DNA from: DATLGB01 sp037724045
GTDB taxonomy: Bacteria; Actinomycetota; Thermoleophilia; Solirubrobacterales; Solirubrobacteraceae
Direction: 5' to 3'
Length of the DNA: 16,971 nucleotides
Assembly (NCBI GenBank): GCA_037724045.1
Contig: JBBJOW010000069.1
Coordinates: forward strand, 1-16,971
Shown here: positions 1-5,460 of the stretch, in pieces
Numbering within the stretch: position 1 is the first letter of the stretch
How the letters are laid out: each line of letters starts with the position of its first letter
Made by a program: the position numbers and the translations under genes
Notes under the pieces: generated by a model
Told to the model about the DNA's origin: nothing
Seen by the model: the letters and a program-made list of their open reading frames with translations, nothing else
Database searches by the model: none

Positions 1-110
1 AGCTGATGGCAGCCGGCATCGTCGACGAACACAACGGACGTCTCGTGCTCAGCACGGCACTTTTCAACGCGCTCGACGCCCGCCACCTCGACGGCCTCGG
101 ATGGTGGTGA
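1..110 (+). CDS. C-terminal fragment of an unidentified protein (cut by window edge)
   Basis: The frame whose codons begin at position 3 is open from the left edge to a TGA at 108-110. It encodes about 35 residues ending in DGLGWW and including GIVDEHNGRLVLS. Codon choice is GC3-rich, as expected for a real gene tail. I do not recognise the family from this tail. The direct repeats just downstream raise the possibility that it is the last gene of an insertion element, but the residues alone do not show this. The gene's start lies outside the window. Confidence 0.45.
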   Translation, partial: LMAAGIVDEHNGRLVLSTALFNALDARHLDGLGWW

Positions 111-111
111 C

Positions 112-175
112 GTCCATCTGACGGATCGGTGCCACTCATGTGACCGATGCAGTGCCATCCAAGTGACAGCCCACA
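112..175. repeat. Imperfect ~20-bp direct repeats, possible insertion-element end
   Basis: Right after the partial gene, three related units can be aligned on CCATC/CCACT at 114, 132 and 155. The units begin GTCCATC-TGACGGATCG, GTGCCACTCATGTGACCG and GTGCCATCCAAGTGACAG. The last two are exactly 23 bp apart and share GTGCCA....GTGAC. Several imperfect repeats at an end are typical of transposase-binding sites in IS21-family elements. No transposase is visible in the window, so that assignment is inference. Confidence 0.45.
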
Positions 176-246
176 AGGTCGGCTCGACGCTGTGCAGCGT
201 TCTCCTGGATCGTGAATGCTCGATAATGCCGATTATGTATACCCGT

Positions 247-270
247 CGCGCCACCGTCTCGGGCGGCGCG
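247..270 (-). terminator. Weak hairpin downstream of the toxin gene
   Basis: CGCGCC (247-252) and GGCGCG (265-270) form a 6-bp GC stem around a 12-nt loop, about 23 nt past the toxin stop on the minus strand. There is no T-run, so at best this is a weak or non-canonical terminator. GC-rich hairpins of this size also arise by chance in such DNA. Confidence 0.2.
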
Positions 271-292
271 ATCGAGGCGGTCCAGCGCCACG

Positions 293-676
293 TCAGCGGC
301 GGACGATGACGATCGTGCATTTCGGGCCCGGTGCGTTGGCGAGTCGGGCGTCGGCGGTGAGCAGTCCGTACCCGAGCGCCTCCGCCAACGCGACATACGT
401 GGCGTCGTAGGCGGTCAGGTTGTCGCGTAGCTCCCACATCCTCTCGAGCAGGCCGACGACGCCGAATCGTCGCAGCCCGAGTCGCGCCCAACGAGCAAGC
501 GCCTTCTGTGCGTCGTCTGCTCCCACGGTTCCGCTAAGAACCTGACGGCGCAAGGCGTGCGTGATCTCCGAGTCAGCGAGGTGCGGAACGACCACCGCCT
601 CCGTCGCAAGCGCTCGGCGAGCCTCGCCGTCGTTCAGCAGGGCGAGGACTGCGGCGGATGCGTCGACGACGATCAA
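293..676 (-). CDS. PIN-domain ribonuclease toxin (VapC/FitB type)
   Basis: The 127-residue product has the usual length and layout of a PIN toxin, which is an Mg-dependent ribonuclease in type II toxin-antitoxin pairs. It opens with VVDASA, giving D5. SEITHALRR gives E37, AYDATYVALAEALG gives D91 and LLTADARLA gives D109. These four acidic residues match the metal-binding set of the fold, so it is probably active. The start is TTG, and it overlaps the antitoxin stop as TTGA, which implies translational coupling. The partner gene directly upstream (673-894) encodes a short antitoxin. The family call is firm. The RNA target cannot be read from the sequence. Confidence 0.92.
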   Translation of the reverse strand: MIVVDASAAVLALLNDGEARRALATEAVVVPHLADSEITHALRRQVLSGTVGADDAQKALARWARLGLRRFGVVGLLERMWELRDNLTAYDATYVALAEALGYGLLTADARLANAPGPKCTIVIVRR

Positions 677-894
677 CGAGCGGAGCGTGCGGCATGAAGA
701 TCCGCGATTACATCCTGTGCGGACACGTCGAGGTCTGCAAGATCACCGAGCAGCGCCGCGTTCTCGGCGCGGCGCGAGGCTTCGGTCAACTCTCGCAGTG
801 CGAAGGACGACAGCGACAGCCCCTCCCGGGCCGCCAGCGACGCGAGGCGCTCGCCGACATCGTCGGGGACATTACGCAGATACAGGGTGCCCAT
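673..894 (-). CDS. FitA/VapB-like ribbon-helix-helix antitoxin
   Basis: The 73-residue protein begins MGTLYLRNVPDDVGERL, a typical FitA-like ribbon-helix-helix N-terminus: a short beta strand, then VPDDV..RLASLAAREGLSLSSF. It is followed by a charged C-terminal helix that would bind and neutralise the PIN toxin. I chose the ATG at 892-894. Longer in-frame starts up to 978 would add about 28 residues without antitoxin character and would run through the likely promoter. The stop overlaps the toxin start. By family precedent the protein binds its own promoter, and an 8-bp palindrome there fits this. Confidence 0.85.
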   Translation of the reverse strand: MGTLYLRNVPDDVGERLASLAAREGLSLSSFALRELTEASRRAENAALLGDLADLDVSAQDVIADLHAARSAR

Positions 895-902
895 GTCGCA
901 AA

Positions 903-930
903 ATGCTAGCACGATGCGGCGATTGTGCCA
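903..930 (-). promoter_or_regulatory. Likely promoter/operator of the toxin-antitoxin operon
   Basis: On the minus strand, TGGCAC (930-925) and TAGCAT (908-903) are separated by 16 nt and resemble -35 and -10 boxes. The expected transcription start, near 896, is two bases from the antitoxin ATG, so the mRNA would be essentially leaderless. This fits the lack of a Shine-Dalgarno sequence. The perfect palindrome TGCTAGCA (904-911) overlaps the -10 box and could be part of the antitoxin operator. Confidence 0.45.
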
Positions 931-1072
931 CAGTGATCGGGCCGTCATTCGGCCGTCGCTCTTCACATGCGCGGCCAAGCGTTTCCACCCGCACGTTGCG
1001 CGCTCCTGCGCTCCTGTACAGCATGCATCGCTGGGTGCCCCTGGGACGGGTGACGGTGACGCCGGGCGATGT

Positions 1073-1090
1073 GCTGACGTCCGCGTCAGC
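1073..1090 (-). terminator. Hairpin at the end of the zinc-ribbon gene
   Basis: GCTGACG (1073-1079) and CGTCAGC (1084-1090) form a perfect 7-bp stem with a 4-nt loop that overlaps the zinc-ribbon stop codon (1086-1088). No T-run follows on the minus strand. It could end transcription or protect the 3' end of the STAS/zinc-ribbon mRNA, but function is inferred from position only. Confidence 0.3.
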
Positions 1091-1280
1091 CTGCGAGTCC
1101 TCCGTCCGTCCTGCTCCAGCGTTGCTGCTCTCGCCTCTGCCGCTGATCGGCCAGGCGCCTACGAGCGAGCAACATCGCCTCGGCGATGGAGCGCACAGAC
1201 AACTCAACCCCGCAGTCGGGGCATCCCGGCGGGGCCTGGGTGGGTGCGAAGATCCGGCCGCAGCCGTCGCAGCAGTGCAT
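1086..1280 (-). CDS. Small zinc-ribbon protein, function unknown
   Basis: The 64-residue product carries two CxxC knuckles: CDGC (C4, C7) and CPDC (C20, C23), 12 residues apart. This is a classic small zinc ribbon. A basic, Gln/Arg-rich helix follows (about residues 38-55). The ATG at 1280-1278 overlaps the stop of the STAS gene by one base (TGATG), so the two are very likely co-translated. Zinc ribbons of this size bind nucleic acids or proteins. The coupling suggests, but does not show, a role in the same regulatory circuit as the STAS protein. No specific family was recognised. Confidence 0.7.
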   Translation of the reverse strand: MHCCDGCGRIFAPTQAPPGCPDCGVELSVRSIAEAMLLARRRLADQRQRREQQRWSRTDGGLAG

Positions 1281-1609
1281 CAGAGGTTCGCCGGGTCGGC
1301 GCGCCCGAGCACGTCCCCGAGACCGCAGAACCCGAGGACGCGGTGGATCTCGGGCCGACCGTCGATCATCTGGCAGTTCACCCCGTCCTCACGCAGCGCC
1401 TGCAGCTTCAGCAGCAGATGTACGCCGGCGGAGTCCATGAAGCTGACCGCGCGAAGATCGACGATCAGCTGATTCCAGCCGTCGCCCACGGCATCGGCCA
1501 CAATCTCGTGGATCTGCGGGGCGGTGGCGAGATCGACCTCGCCGCTCACCTCGATGACGAGCTGCTCGCGGGCTGGACGGACTTCGACGCTGAAAGACTG
1601 CCCGAGCAC
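1280..1609 (-). CDS. STAS-domain anti-sigma-factor antagonist (SpoIIAA/RsbV-like)
   Basis: The 109-residue product is a single STAS domain. LVIEVSGEVDLATAP (about residues 17-31) is the signature beta strand and turn. LIVDLRAVSFMDSAG (48-62) contains the DSAG loop whose Ser60 is the residue phosphorylated by RsbW/SpoIIAB-type kinases. Proteins of this class bind an anti-sigma kinase and free a sigma factor. I prefer the GTG at 1609-1607, with GAGG 8 nt upstream. The frame is open to a GTG at 1687, but that stretch has low third-position GC and contains a GGGTAT box, so it looks like leader. No anti-sigma kinase or sigma factor is in the window. The downstream zinc-ribbon gene overlaps its stop. 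Confidence 0.9.
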   Translation of the reverse strand: MLGQSFSVEVRPAREQLVIEVSGEVDLATAPQIHEIVADAVGDGWNQLIVDLRAVSFMDSAGVHLLLKLQALREDGVNCQMIDGRPEIHRVLGFCGLGDVLGRADPANL

Positions 1610-1679
1610 CGGGACGACCTCGATTCGACTCTGCGGATAACGGGCCGTCAGTCGAAGGCGCTCTCGCAGAAGCCCTCCG

Positions 1680-1703
1680 ATACCCACGGTTCACAGCTCA
1701 ACC
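1680..1703 (-). promoter_or_regulatory. SigB/SigF-like promoter of the STAS gene
   Basis: On the minus strand, GGTTGA (1703-1698) and GGGTAT (1685-1680) are 12 nt apart. They resemble the GTTT...GGGTAT boxes of SigB/SigF-type (group 3) sigma factors, with spacing slightly shorter than usual. A start near 1673 would give a leader of about 64 nt before the GTG at 1609. Genes for anti-anti-sigma factors are often controlled by the sigma factor they release, which makes the location sensible. Confidence 0.4.
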
Positions 1704-1808
1704 GGCACGACTTGTCTGATCGCGCCGGCGGACGGATACGGCACACGAGCGCCAACGGCGCATATACGTGGCGCACGAAAACCCTAGCGTCGCCGCTGCT
1801 CGGCCGCG

Positions 1809-3854
1809 TCAACCGGTTCGCGCCTTCGCCCACGCAGACCGCCGGCCGAGGGAACCTGTGACGTTGTCGCGGGCGGCGACGGCGTAGTAATAGGTCGTGC
1901 GCGGCCGCAGATCCTTCACGGTGAGTGACACTCGCTCACCGATCTTCGAGACGGCGAACCGGCAGCTTCCCCGGCAGAGCGTCTGTGCGCGCGCGAAGTC
2001 GCCGGGGCTTCGGATGGGGCGAAGCGACTGCTTGACCAGGTAGCTGCGAACTGGCGGCCCTTGGGTTCGGTCGGTGCCCGGCGCCTTGAAAGTGAGCTCG
2101 ACCTCCGTGCGAGCGACAGCGCGCGCGCGAAGTCCGGAGATGCGTCCGGGCGTGCGCGCGAACAGGCGCTCACAGCGTCGGCGTCCGCTGACTGCATGGC
2201 GGCCTCGATGGGTCTCGGCTCGGGTGCGCGCCGCCCCCCGGCGCGCCCGCCGTCGCTCGCCGTCGGAGTGGCGCGCCACCGCCGCGAGGCAGCGGCGCAG
2301 GCCGCGTGACCGGGCCGCCTGCGCCGCTGCGCCCCGACGGGTCGGGGCGGCGATGCTCGGCGCGGCGTTCGGCGTCGAGGGCCTCGGCGCCGACGGCGTG
2401 ACCGGCCGAGCGCTCGGCGCGCCTTCGGGGCTGGGGGCCGCGTCGGGGCCCGGCGCGACGGGGGCGCCGCTCGAAGCCGGGCAGCCGGCGCCGCCCGCGC
2501 GCTCACCCAGATCAACAGGTCCTGCTGCGCCAGGTGGCTCGTCGTCACCGACGTTCGCCTCGTTGCAGTAGCCCAGGCGGCCGAAGGTGCCTCTGCCCCA
2601 GCAGCGCACACCGGCGTCGTCGAGGCGCACGCAGGTGTGGTTCCTGCCGGCGCTGATCGCCGTAGCGGTGCGCCCCGAGCCGAGATCGACCGGCCCGGCC
2701 GCGGCCGGGGTCTCGTCGTCGCCGAGGTTCTCCTGCTGTCCGAAGCCGTTCGCGGTCGGATACCCCAGCCGGCCGACGCTGGCGGCGCCCCAGCAGCGTG
2801 CGCTGCCGTCGTCGAGCAGCGCGCAGGTATGCATGTCACCGGCGCTGATCGCGGTTACCATCCGCCCGGCGTCGATGGCGACGGGCCCCACCGAGCCGGG
2901 CGACTCGTCGTCGCCGATCCGTTCGGTGTTCCCGTAGCCGAGCTGGCCGGCGCGGTTGGCCCCCCAGCAGCGCACGTTCCCGTCGTCGAGCAGCGCGCAG
3001 CTGTGCGAGCCCCCGGCGCTGATGGCCTTGGCGGTGCGTCCCGAGCCGAGGTCGACCGGCTCGAGCAGGTCCGGGCTCGAGGTGGGACTGTCACCCGCGC
3101 TGATGATCCTGCCATAGCCGAGTTGATTGTCGTAGTTGCGTCCCCAGCACTTGACCGTACCGTCGTCGAGCAGCGCGCAGGTGTGCTCGCGGCCGGCGCT
3201 GATCGCCGTGGCCGTGCGCCCTTCTCCGAGCTTGACCGCAGGAACCGAACCGGGCGTCTCGTCGTCACCGATGTTCTTGGTGTCGCCGTAGCCGAGCCGC
3301 CCGTCCCTGAGCTCTCCGCCGCCGCCGTAGCCCCAGCAGCGCACGCTGCCGGCGACGAGCAATGCGCAGGTGTGAGCGGCGTCGGCGGTGATCGCCTTCG
3401 CGGGCCCTCCGACGTCGACCGGGCCTGCCGCGCCCGGGTCGCGGACGTTGGCCTTGGCCGCGTAGCCGAGCCGGCCGTCGCCGCCGTAGCCCCAGCAGCG
3501 CACGCTGGCATCGTCGAGCACCGCACAGCTGTGGAAGTCCCCGGTGGCGATCGCCTTGGCGGTGCGCCCGGCGCCGAGGCTCATCGCTGCGACGGAGCCT
3601 GGGGTCTCGTCGTCGCCGACGGTGTCTGCGTTGCCGTTACCCAATTGCCCCTCGGCTCCGGAGCCCCAGCAGCGGACGCCGCCCGTCTCGAGCGCGGCAC
3701 AGGTGTGAAACCAGCCGGCGTCCAGCAGGCCGGCCGCCGGCCTCGAAGGATCAGAGGCCTGATCGGCGGCCGCGTCGCCGGCATGCACGCTTACTACCAG
3801 GCAGGCGACGAGCAGTGCACGGAACAGTACGACGACGTGGGAACCGATGATCAT
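1809..3854 (-). CDS. Secreted RCC1-repeat beta-propeller protein with C-terminal Fn3 domain
   Basis: The 681-residue protein starts at the ATG at 3854-3852. A hydrophobic signal peptide (VVVLFRALLVACLVVSVHAG, about residues 7-26) directs export, with cleavage likely near the Ala-rich stretch that follows. Seven RCC1 repeats follow, each with a CWG....GxLGY core, for example CWGSGAEGQLG, CWGRNYDNQLGY and CWGANRAGQLGY, enough for one seven-bladed propeller. Every repeat has a C-x9-C pair (HTCALLDDGTVKCWG style), which suggests one disulfide per blade outside the cytoplasm. A Pro/Ala linker and an Arg-rich stretch lead to an Fn3-like domain over the last ~110 residues (VSLTVKDLRPRTTYYYAVAA). No enzymatic residues are evident, so a binding or surface role is inferred. 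The acyltransferase gene ends 62 bp upstream. The frame is open further upstream to 4334, but that part lies inside the acyltransferase gene. Confidence 0.9.
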   Translation of the reverse strand: MIIGSHVVVLFRALLVACLVVSVHAGDAAADQASDPSRPAAGLLDAGWFHTCAALETGGVRCWGSGAEGQLGNGNADTVGDDETPGSVAAMSLGAGRTAKAIATGDFHSCAVLDDASVRCWGYGGDGRLGYAAKANVRDPGAAGPVDVGGPAKAITADAAHTCALLVAGSVRCWGYGGGGELRDGRLGYGDTKNIGDDETPGSVPAVKLGEGRTATAISAGREHTCALLDDGTVKCWGRNYDNQLGYGRIISAGDSPTSSPDLLEPVDLGSGRTAKAISAGGSHSCALLDDGNVRCWGANRAGQLGYGNTERIGDDESPGSVGPVAIDAGRMVTAISAGDMHTCALLDDGSARCWGAASVGRLGYPTANGFGQQENLGDDETPAAAGPVDLGSGRTATAISAGRNHTCVRLDDAGVRCWGRGTFGRLGYCNEANVGDDEPPGAAGPVDLGERAGGAGCPASSGAPVAPGPDAAPSPEGAPSARPVTPSAPRPSTPNAAPSIAAPTRRGAAAQAARSRGLRRCLAAVARHSDGERRRARRGAARTRAETHRGRHAVSGRRRCERLFARTPGRISGLRARAVARTEVELTFKAPGTDRTQGPPVRSYLVKQSLRPIRSPGDFARAQTLCRGSCRFAVSKIGERVSLTVKDLRPRTTYYYAVAARDNVTGSLGRRSAWAKARTG
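2520..3720 (-). repeat. Seven direct repeats encoding RCC1 blades
   Basis: Seven tandem units of roughly 150-180 bp encode the propeller blades. Some segments are identical at DNA level: GTCGTCGAGCAGCGCGCAG recurs near 2808, 2982 and 3162, and CCCCAGCAGCGCAC recurs in most units. This suggests intragenic duplication or ongoing homogenisation. The units are coding sequence, not a CRISPR array. Confidence 0.8.
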
Positions 3855-3916
3855 GCGTGCACCATAAGCATCCTTCGAAGACCACGGGCCGACATGAACG
3901 CGTAAGCGCACGCACT

Positions 3917-5281
3917 TCACGCGGCAGTCCGCTCGAGCAGCGCGTCGATCTCCTCGGCGATCCCGTGGGCGATCCGGTCGGCATCCTGCGCGAACTCCGC
4001 CTGTGCGTACACGCCGAAGCACGCGCGGCCGTGGATCGTGGTCATCCCGATCGACATCCCGTGCCGGTCGGTCAGCGGCACCACCGGATAGGCGTGCTCG
4101 ACCTCGCAGCCCATGAGGTACACGGGCATCTGAGGCCCCGGGATGTTCGAGATCGTGAGGTTCGACAACACAGGGCTGGCGATGAGCCTCGACGCCAGGC
4201 GCCGCACCGAACGCGGCGCGTAGGACACGGCGTTCAGTACGGCGTCGGCCCCCTCCGGCTCGCCGTCGCGCTTGCGGTCGCGCATGGTGACGTGGATGTC
4301 GCGCAGGCGCCAGACCGGATCGTTCTCCTCGCACGGCAACTCGACGAACAAGAACGCGATCCGATTGCCCCAGTTCTCGTCGGGCGCCTCGACGCTGACC
4401 GGCACCATCGCCTTCACGACGTCGGGGAGCTCACCGCGCGCGCCGGCCAGGCGACAGAGCGCGCCGGAGCTGGCCGTCAGGAGGATGTCGTTGACGGTCG
4501 TGGCAAAGCGACGCTTGATCGTCGTGAGGTCGTCCATGGGGCGCGAGTGCCAGGCGAGGTGGCGCGTCGCCGGCATCGCGCCGTTGAGCCGGCTCGGCGG
4601 CGCGGGCGAGGCGACGGTGCGAGCGAGGTGGCGCGCCGCCCGCCAGGTCTGGTCGGCCACCCCGCGGAGCTCGTGCGGGTCGCGTGCCCAGCGCAGCGGC
4701 AACGTCGCCAGCTCGAGCGCCTGGCCGACGTCGTGCCGGACCGCCTCGCCCACGAGCTGCGCCGCGCTCGGTGTCGTCCGCGGCCTCCAGCCGGGATCGG
4801 CGACGGGCTCCGGATCGGGGGTCGCGTCGAGCAGGAGCGCCATGAGCTCGACGGCGGCGAGCCCGTCGACGAGGCAGTGGTGCGCCTTGCCGACCACGCC
4901 GATATATCCGTCGTTGGTCTCCTCGGCGACCCACAGCTCCCACAGCGGGCGGCCGTGTTCAAGCGGCGTCGACAGCACTTCGTCGACGAGCCGTCCGAAC
5001 GCCCCGTGCTCTGCGCGGCGCACGTGGCGGGTGATGTCGAAGTGGGTCTCGTCGATCCAGACGGGGTCGCCGAGCCCGAGCGGCACCTCGGCGAGCCGCT
5101 GGCGATAGCGCGGCGCGAGGTGCAGGCGGCTCTCGATGTGCTCGCGCACCTGCTCGAACGATGGCCGCGAACCGTCGCCGCGCGGAGCGAAGAGCGCCGC
5201 CCAGCCGACGTGCATCGGAGCGTGGCTGCGCTCCAGGGAGAGGAACGCCGCGTCGAGCGCGGAGAGGCGCGACGGACTCAT
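3917..5281 (-). CDS. WS/DGAT-family acyltransferase (wax ester synthase / diacylglycerol acyltransferase)
   Basis: The 454-residue protein has the normal length of bacterial WS/DGAT enzymes, which transfer acyl-CoA to fatty alcohol or diacylglycerol to make storage lipids. The catalytic motif HHxxxDG is present as KAHHCLVDG (H134, H135, D139, G140). Other family signatures are RPLWELW (about 111-117), TVNDILL (about 266-272) and SNIPGP near residue 380. The start is the ATG at 5281-5279, with AGGA 7 nt upstream. No membrane segment or signal peptide is seen, as expected for a cytoplasmic, lipid-droplet-associated enzyme. The substrate cannot be decided from sequence. The gene is divergent from the FG-GAP gene and upstream of the RCC1 gene. 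Confidence 0.93.
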   Translation of the reverse strand: MSPSRLSALDAAFLSLERSHAPMHVGWAALFAPRGDGSRPSFEQVREHIESRLHLAPRYRQRLAEVPLGLGDPVWIDETHFDITRHVRRAEHGAFGRLVDEVLSTPLEHGRPLWELWVAEETNDGYIGVVGKAHHCLVDGLAAVELMALLLDATPDPEPVADPGWRPRTTPSAAQLVGEAVRHDVGQALELATLPLRWARDPHELRGVADQTWRAARHLARTVASPAPPSRLNGAMPATRHLAWHSRPMDDLTTIKRRFATTVNDILLTASSGALCRLAGARGELPDVVKAMVPVSVEAPDENWGNRIAFLFVELPCEENDPVWRLRDIHVTMRDRKRDGEPEGADAVLNAVSYAPRSVRRLASRLIASPVLSNLTISNIPGPQMPVYLMGCEVEHAYPVVPLTDRHGMSIGMTTIHGRACFGVYAQAEFAQDADRIAHGIAEEIDALLERTAA

Positions 5282-5290
5282 CCCGCAGTC

Positions 5291-5315
5291 CTACCCAAGC
5301 GATCAGGTGAGAACC
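5291..5315 (-). promoter_or_regulatory. Possible SigB/SigF-like promoter of the acyltransferase gene
   Basis: On the minus strand, GGTTCT (5315-5310) and GGGTAG (5296-5291) are 13 nt apart, close to the GGTT...GGGTA pattern also seen before the STAS gene. The predicted start would fall about 3 nt before the ATG. The GGGTAG box overlaps the AGGA that also looks like a ribosome-binding site, so one of the two readings may be wrong. Confidence 0.3.
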
Positions 5316-5365
5316 GCAGCTCGGGGCGCAAGCAGTCAGGGGCAGGGCTCGCAACCTCACACCTA

Positions 5366-5395
5366 TTGCCACAAGGGGTTGAAGTCATGTATTCA
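5366..5395 (+). promoter_or_regulatory. Possible housekeeping promoter of the FG-GAP gene
   Basis: TTGCCA (5366-5371) and TATTCA (5390-5395) with an 18-nt spacer sit in an AT-richer island inside the GC-rich divergent intergenic region. The leader would be about 60 nt. The match to sigma-70 consensus is moderate. Confidence 0.35.
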
Positions 5396-5450
5396 TCTGG
5401 CCGGTGCGGCGCGCCCCGGCGTCCGCAGGCAGTGACCCTCGTCGTCGGTG

Positions 5451-5456
5451 AGAGGA
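5451..5456 (+). promoter_or_regulatory. Ribosome-binding site that fixes the TTG start of the FG-GAP gene
   Basis: AGAGGA lies 4 nt before the TTG at 5461-5463. It is the best Shine-Dalgarno match near this gene and supports the TTG start. The signal peptide that follows is then complete. Confidence 0.65.
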
Positions 5457-5460
5457 ACCG

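Noticed and set aside
1749..1762. Hairpin GCGCC-AAC-GGCGC between the RCC1 and STAS genes as terminator
   Set aside because: The stem is only 5 bp with a 3-nt loop and no T-run, which is expected by chance at this base composition.
2150..2350. Suspected frameshift in the Arg-rich stretch of the RCC1 protein
   Set aside because: The same frame continues into a well-formed Fn3-like domain up to the stop at 1809, and such Arg-rich linkers occur in related proteins, so the gene looks intact.
2520..3720. Regular repeats considered as a CRISPR array
   Set aside because: Units are about 150-180 bp, translate as RCC1 blades in one open frame and have no short identical repeat/spacer structure.
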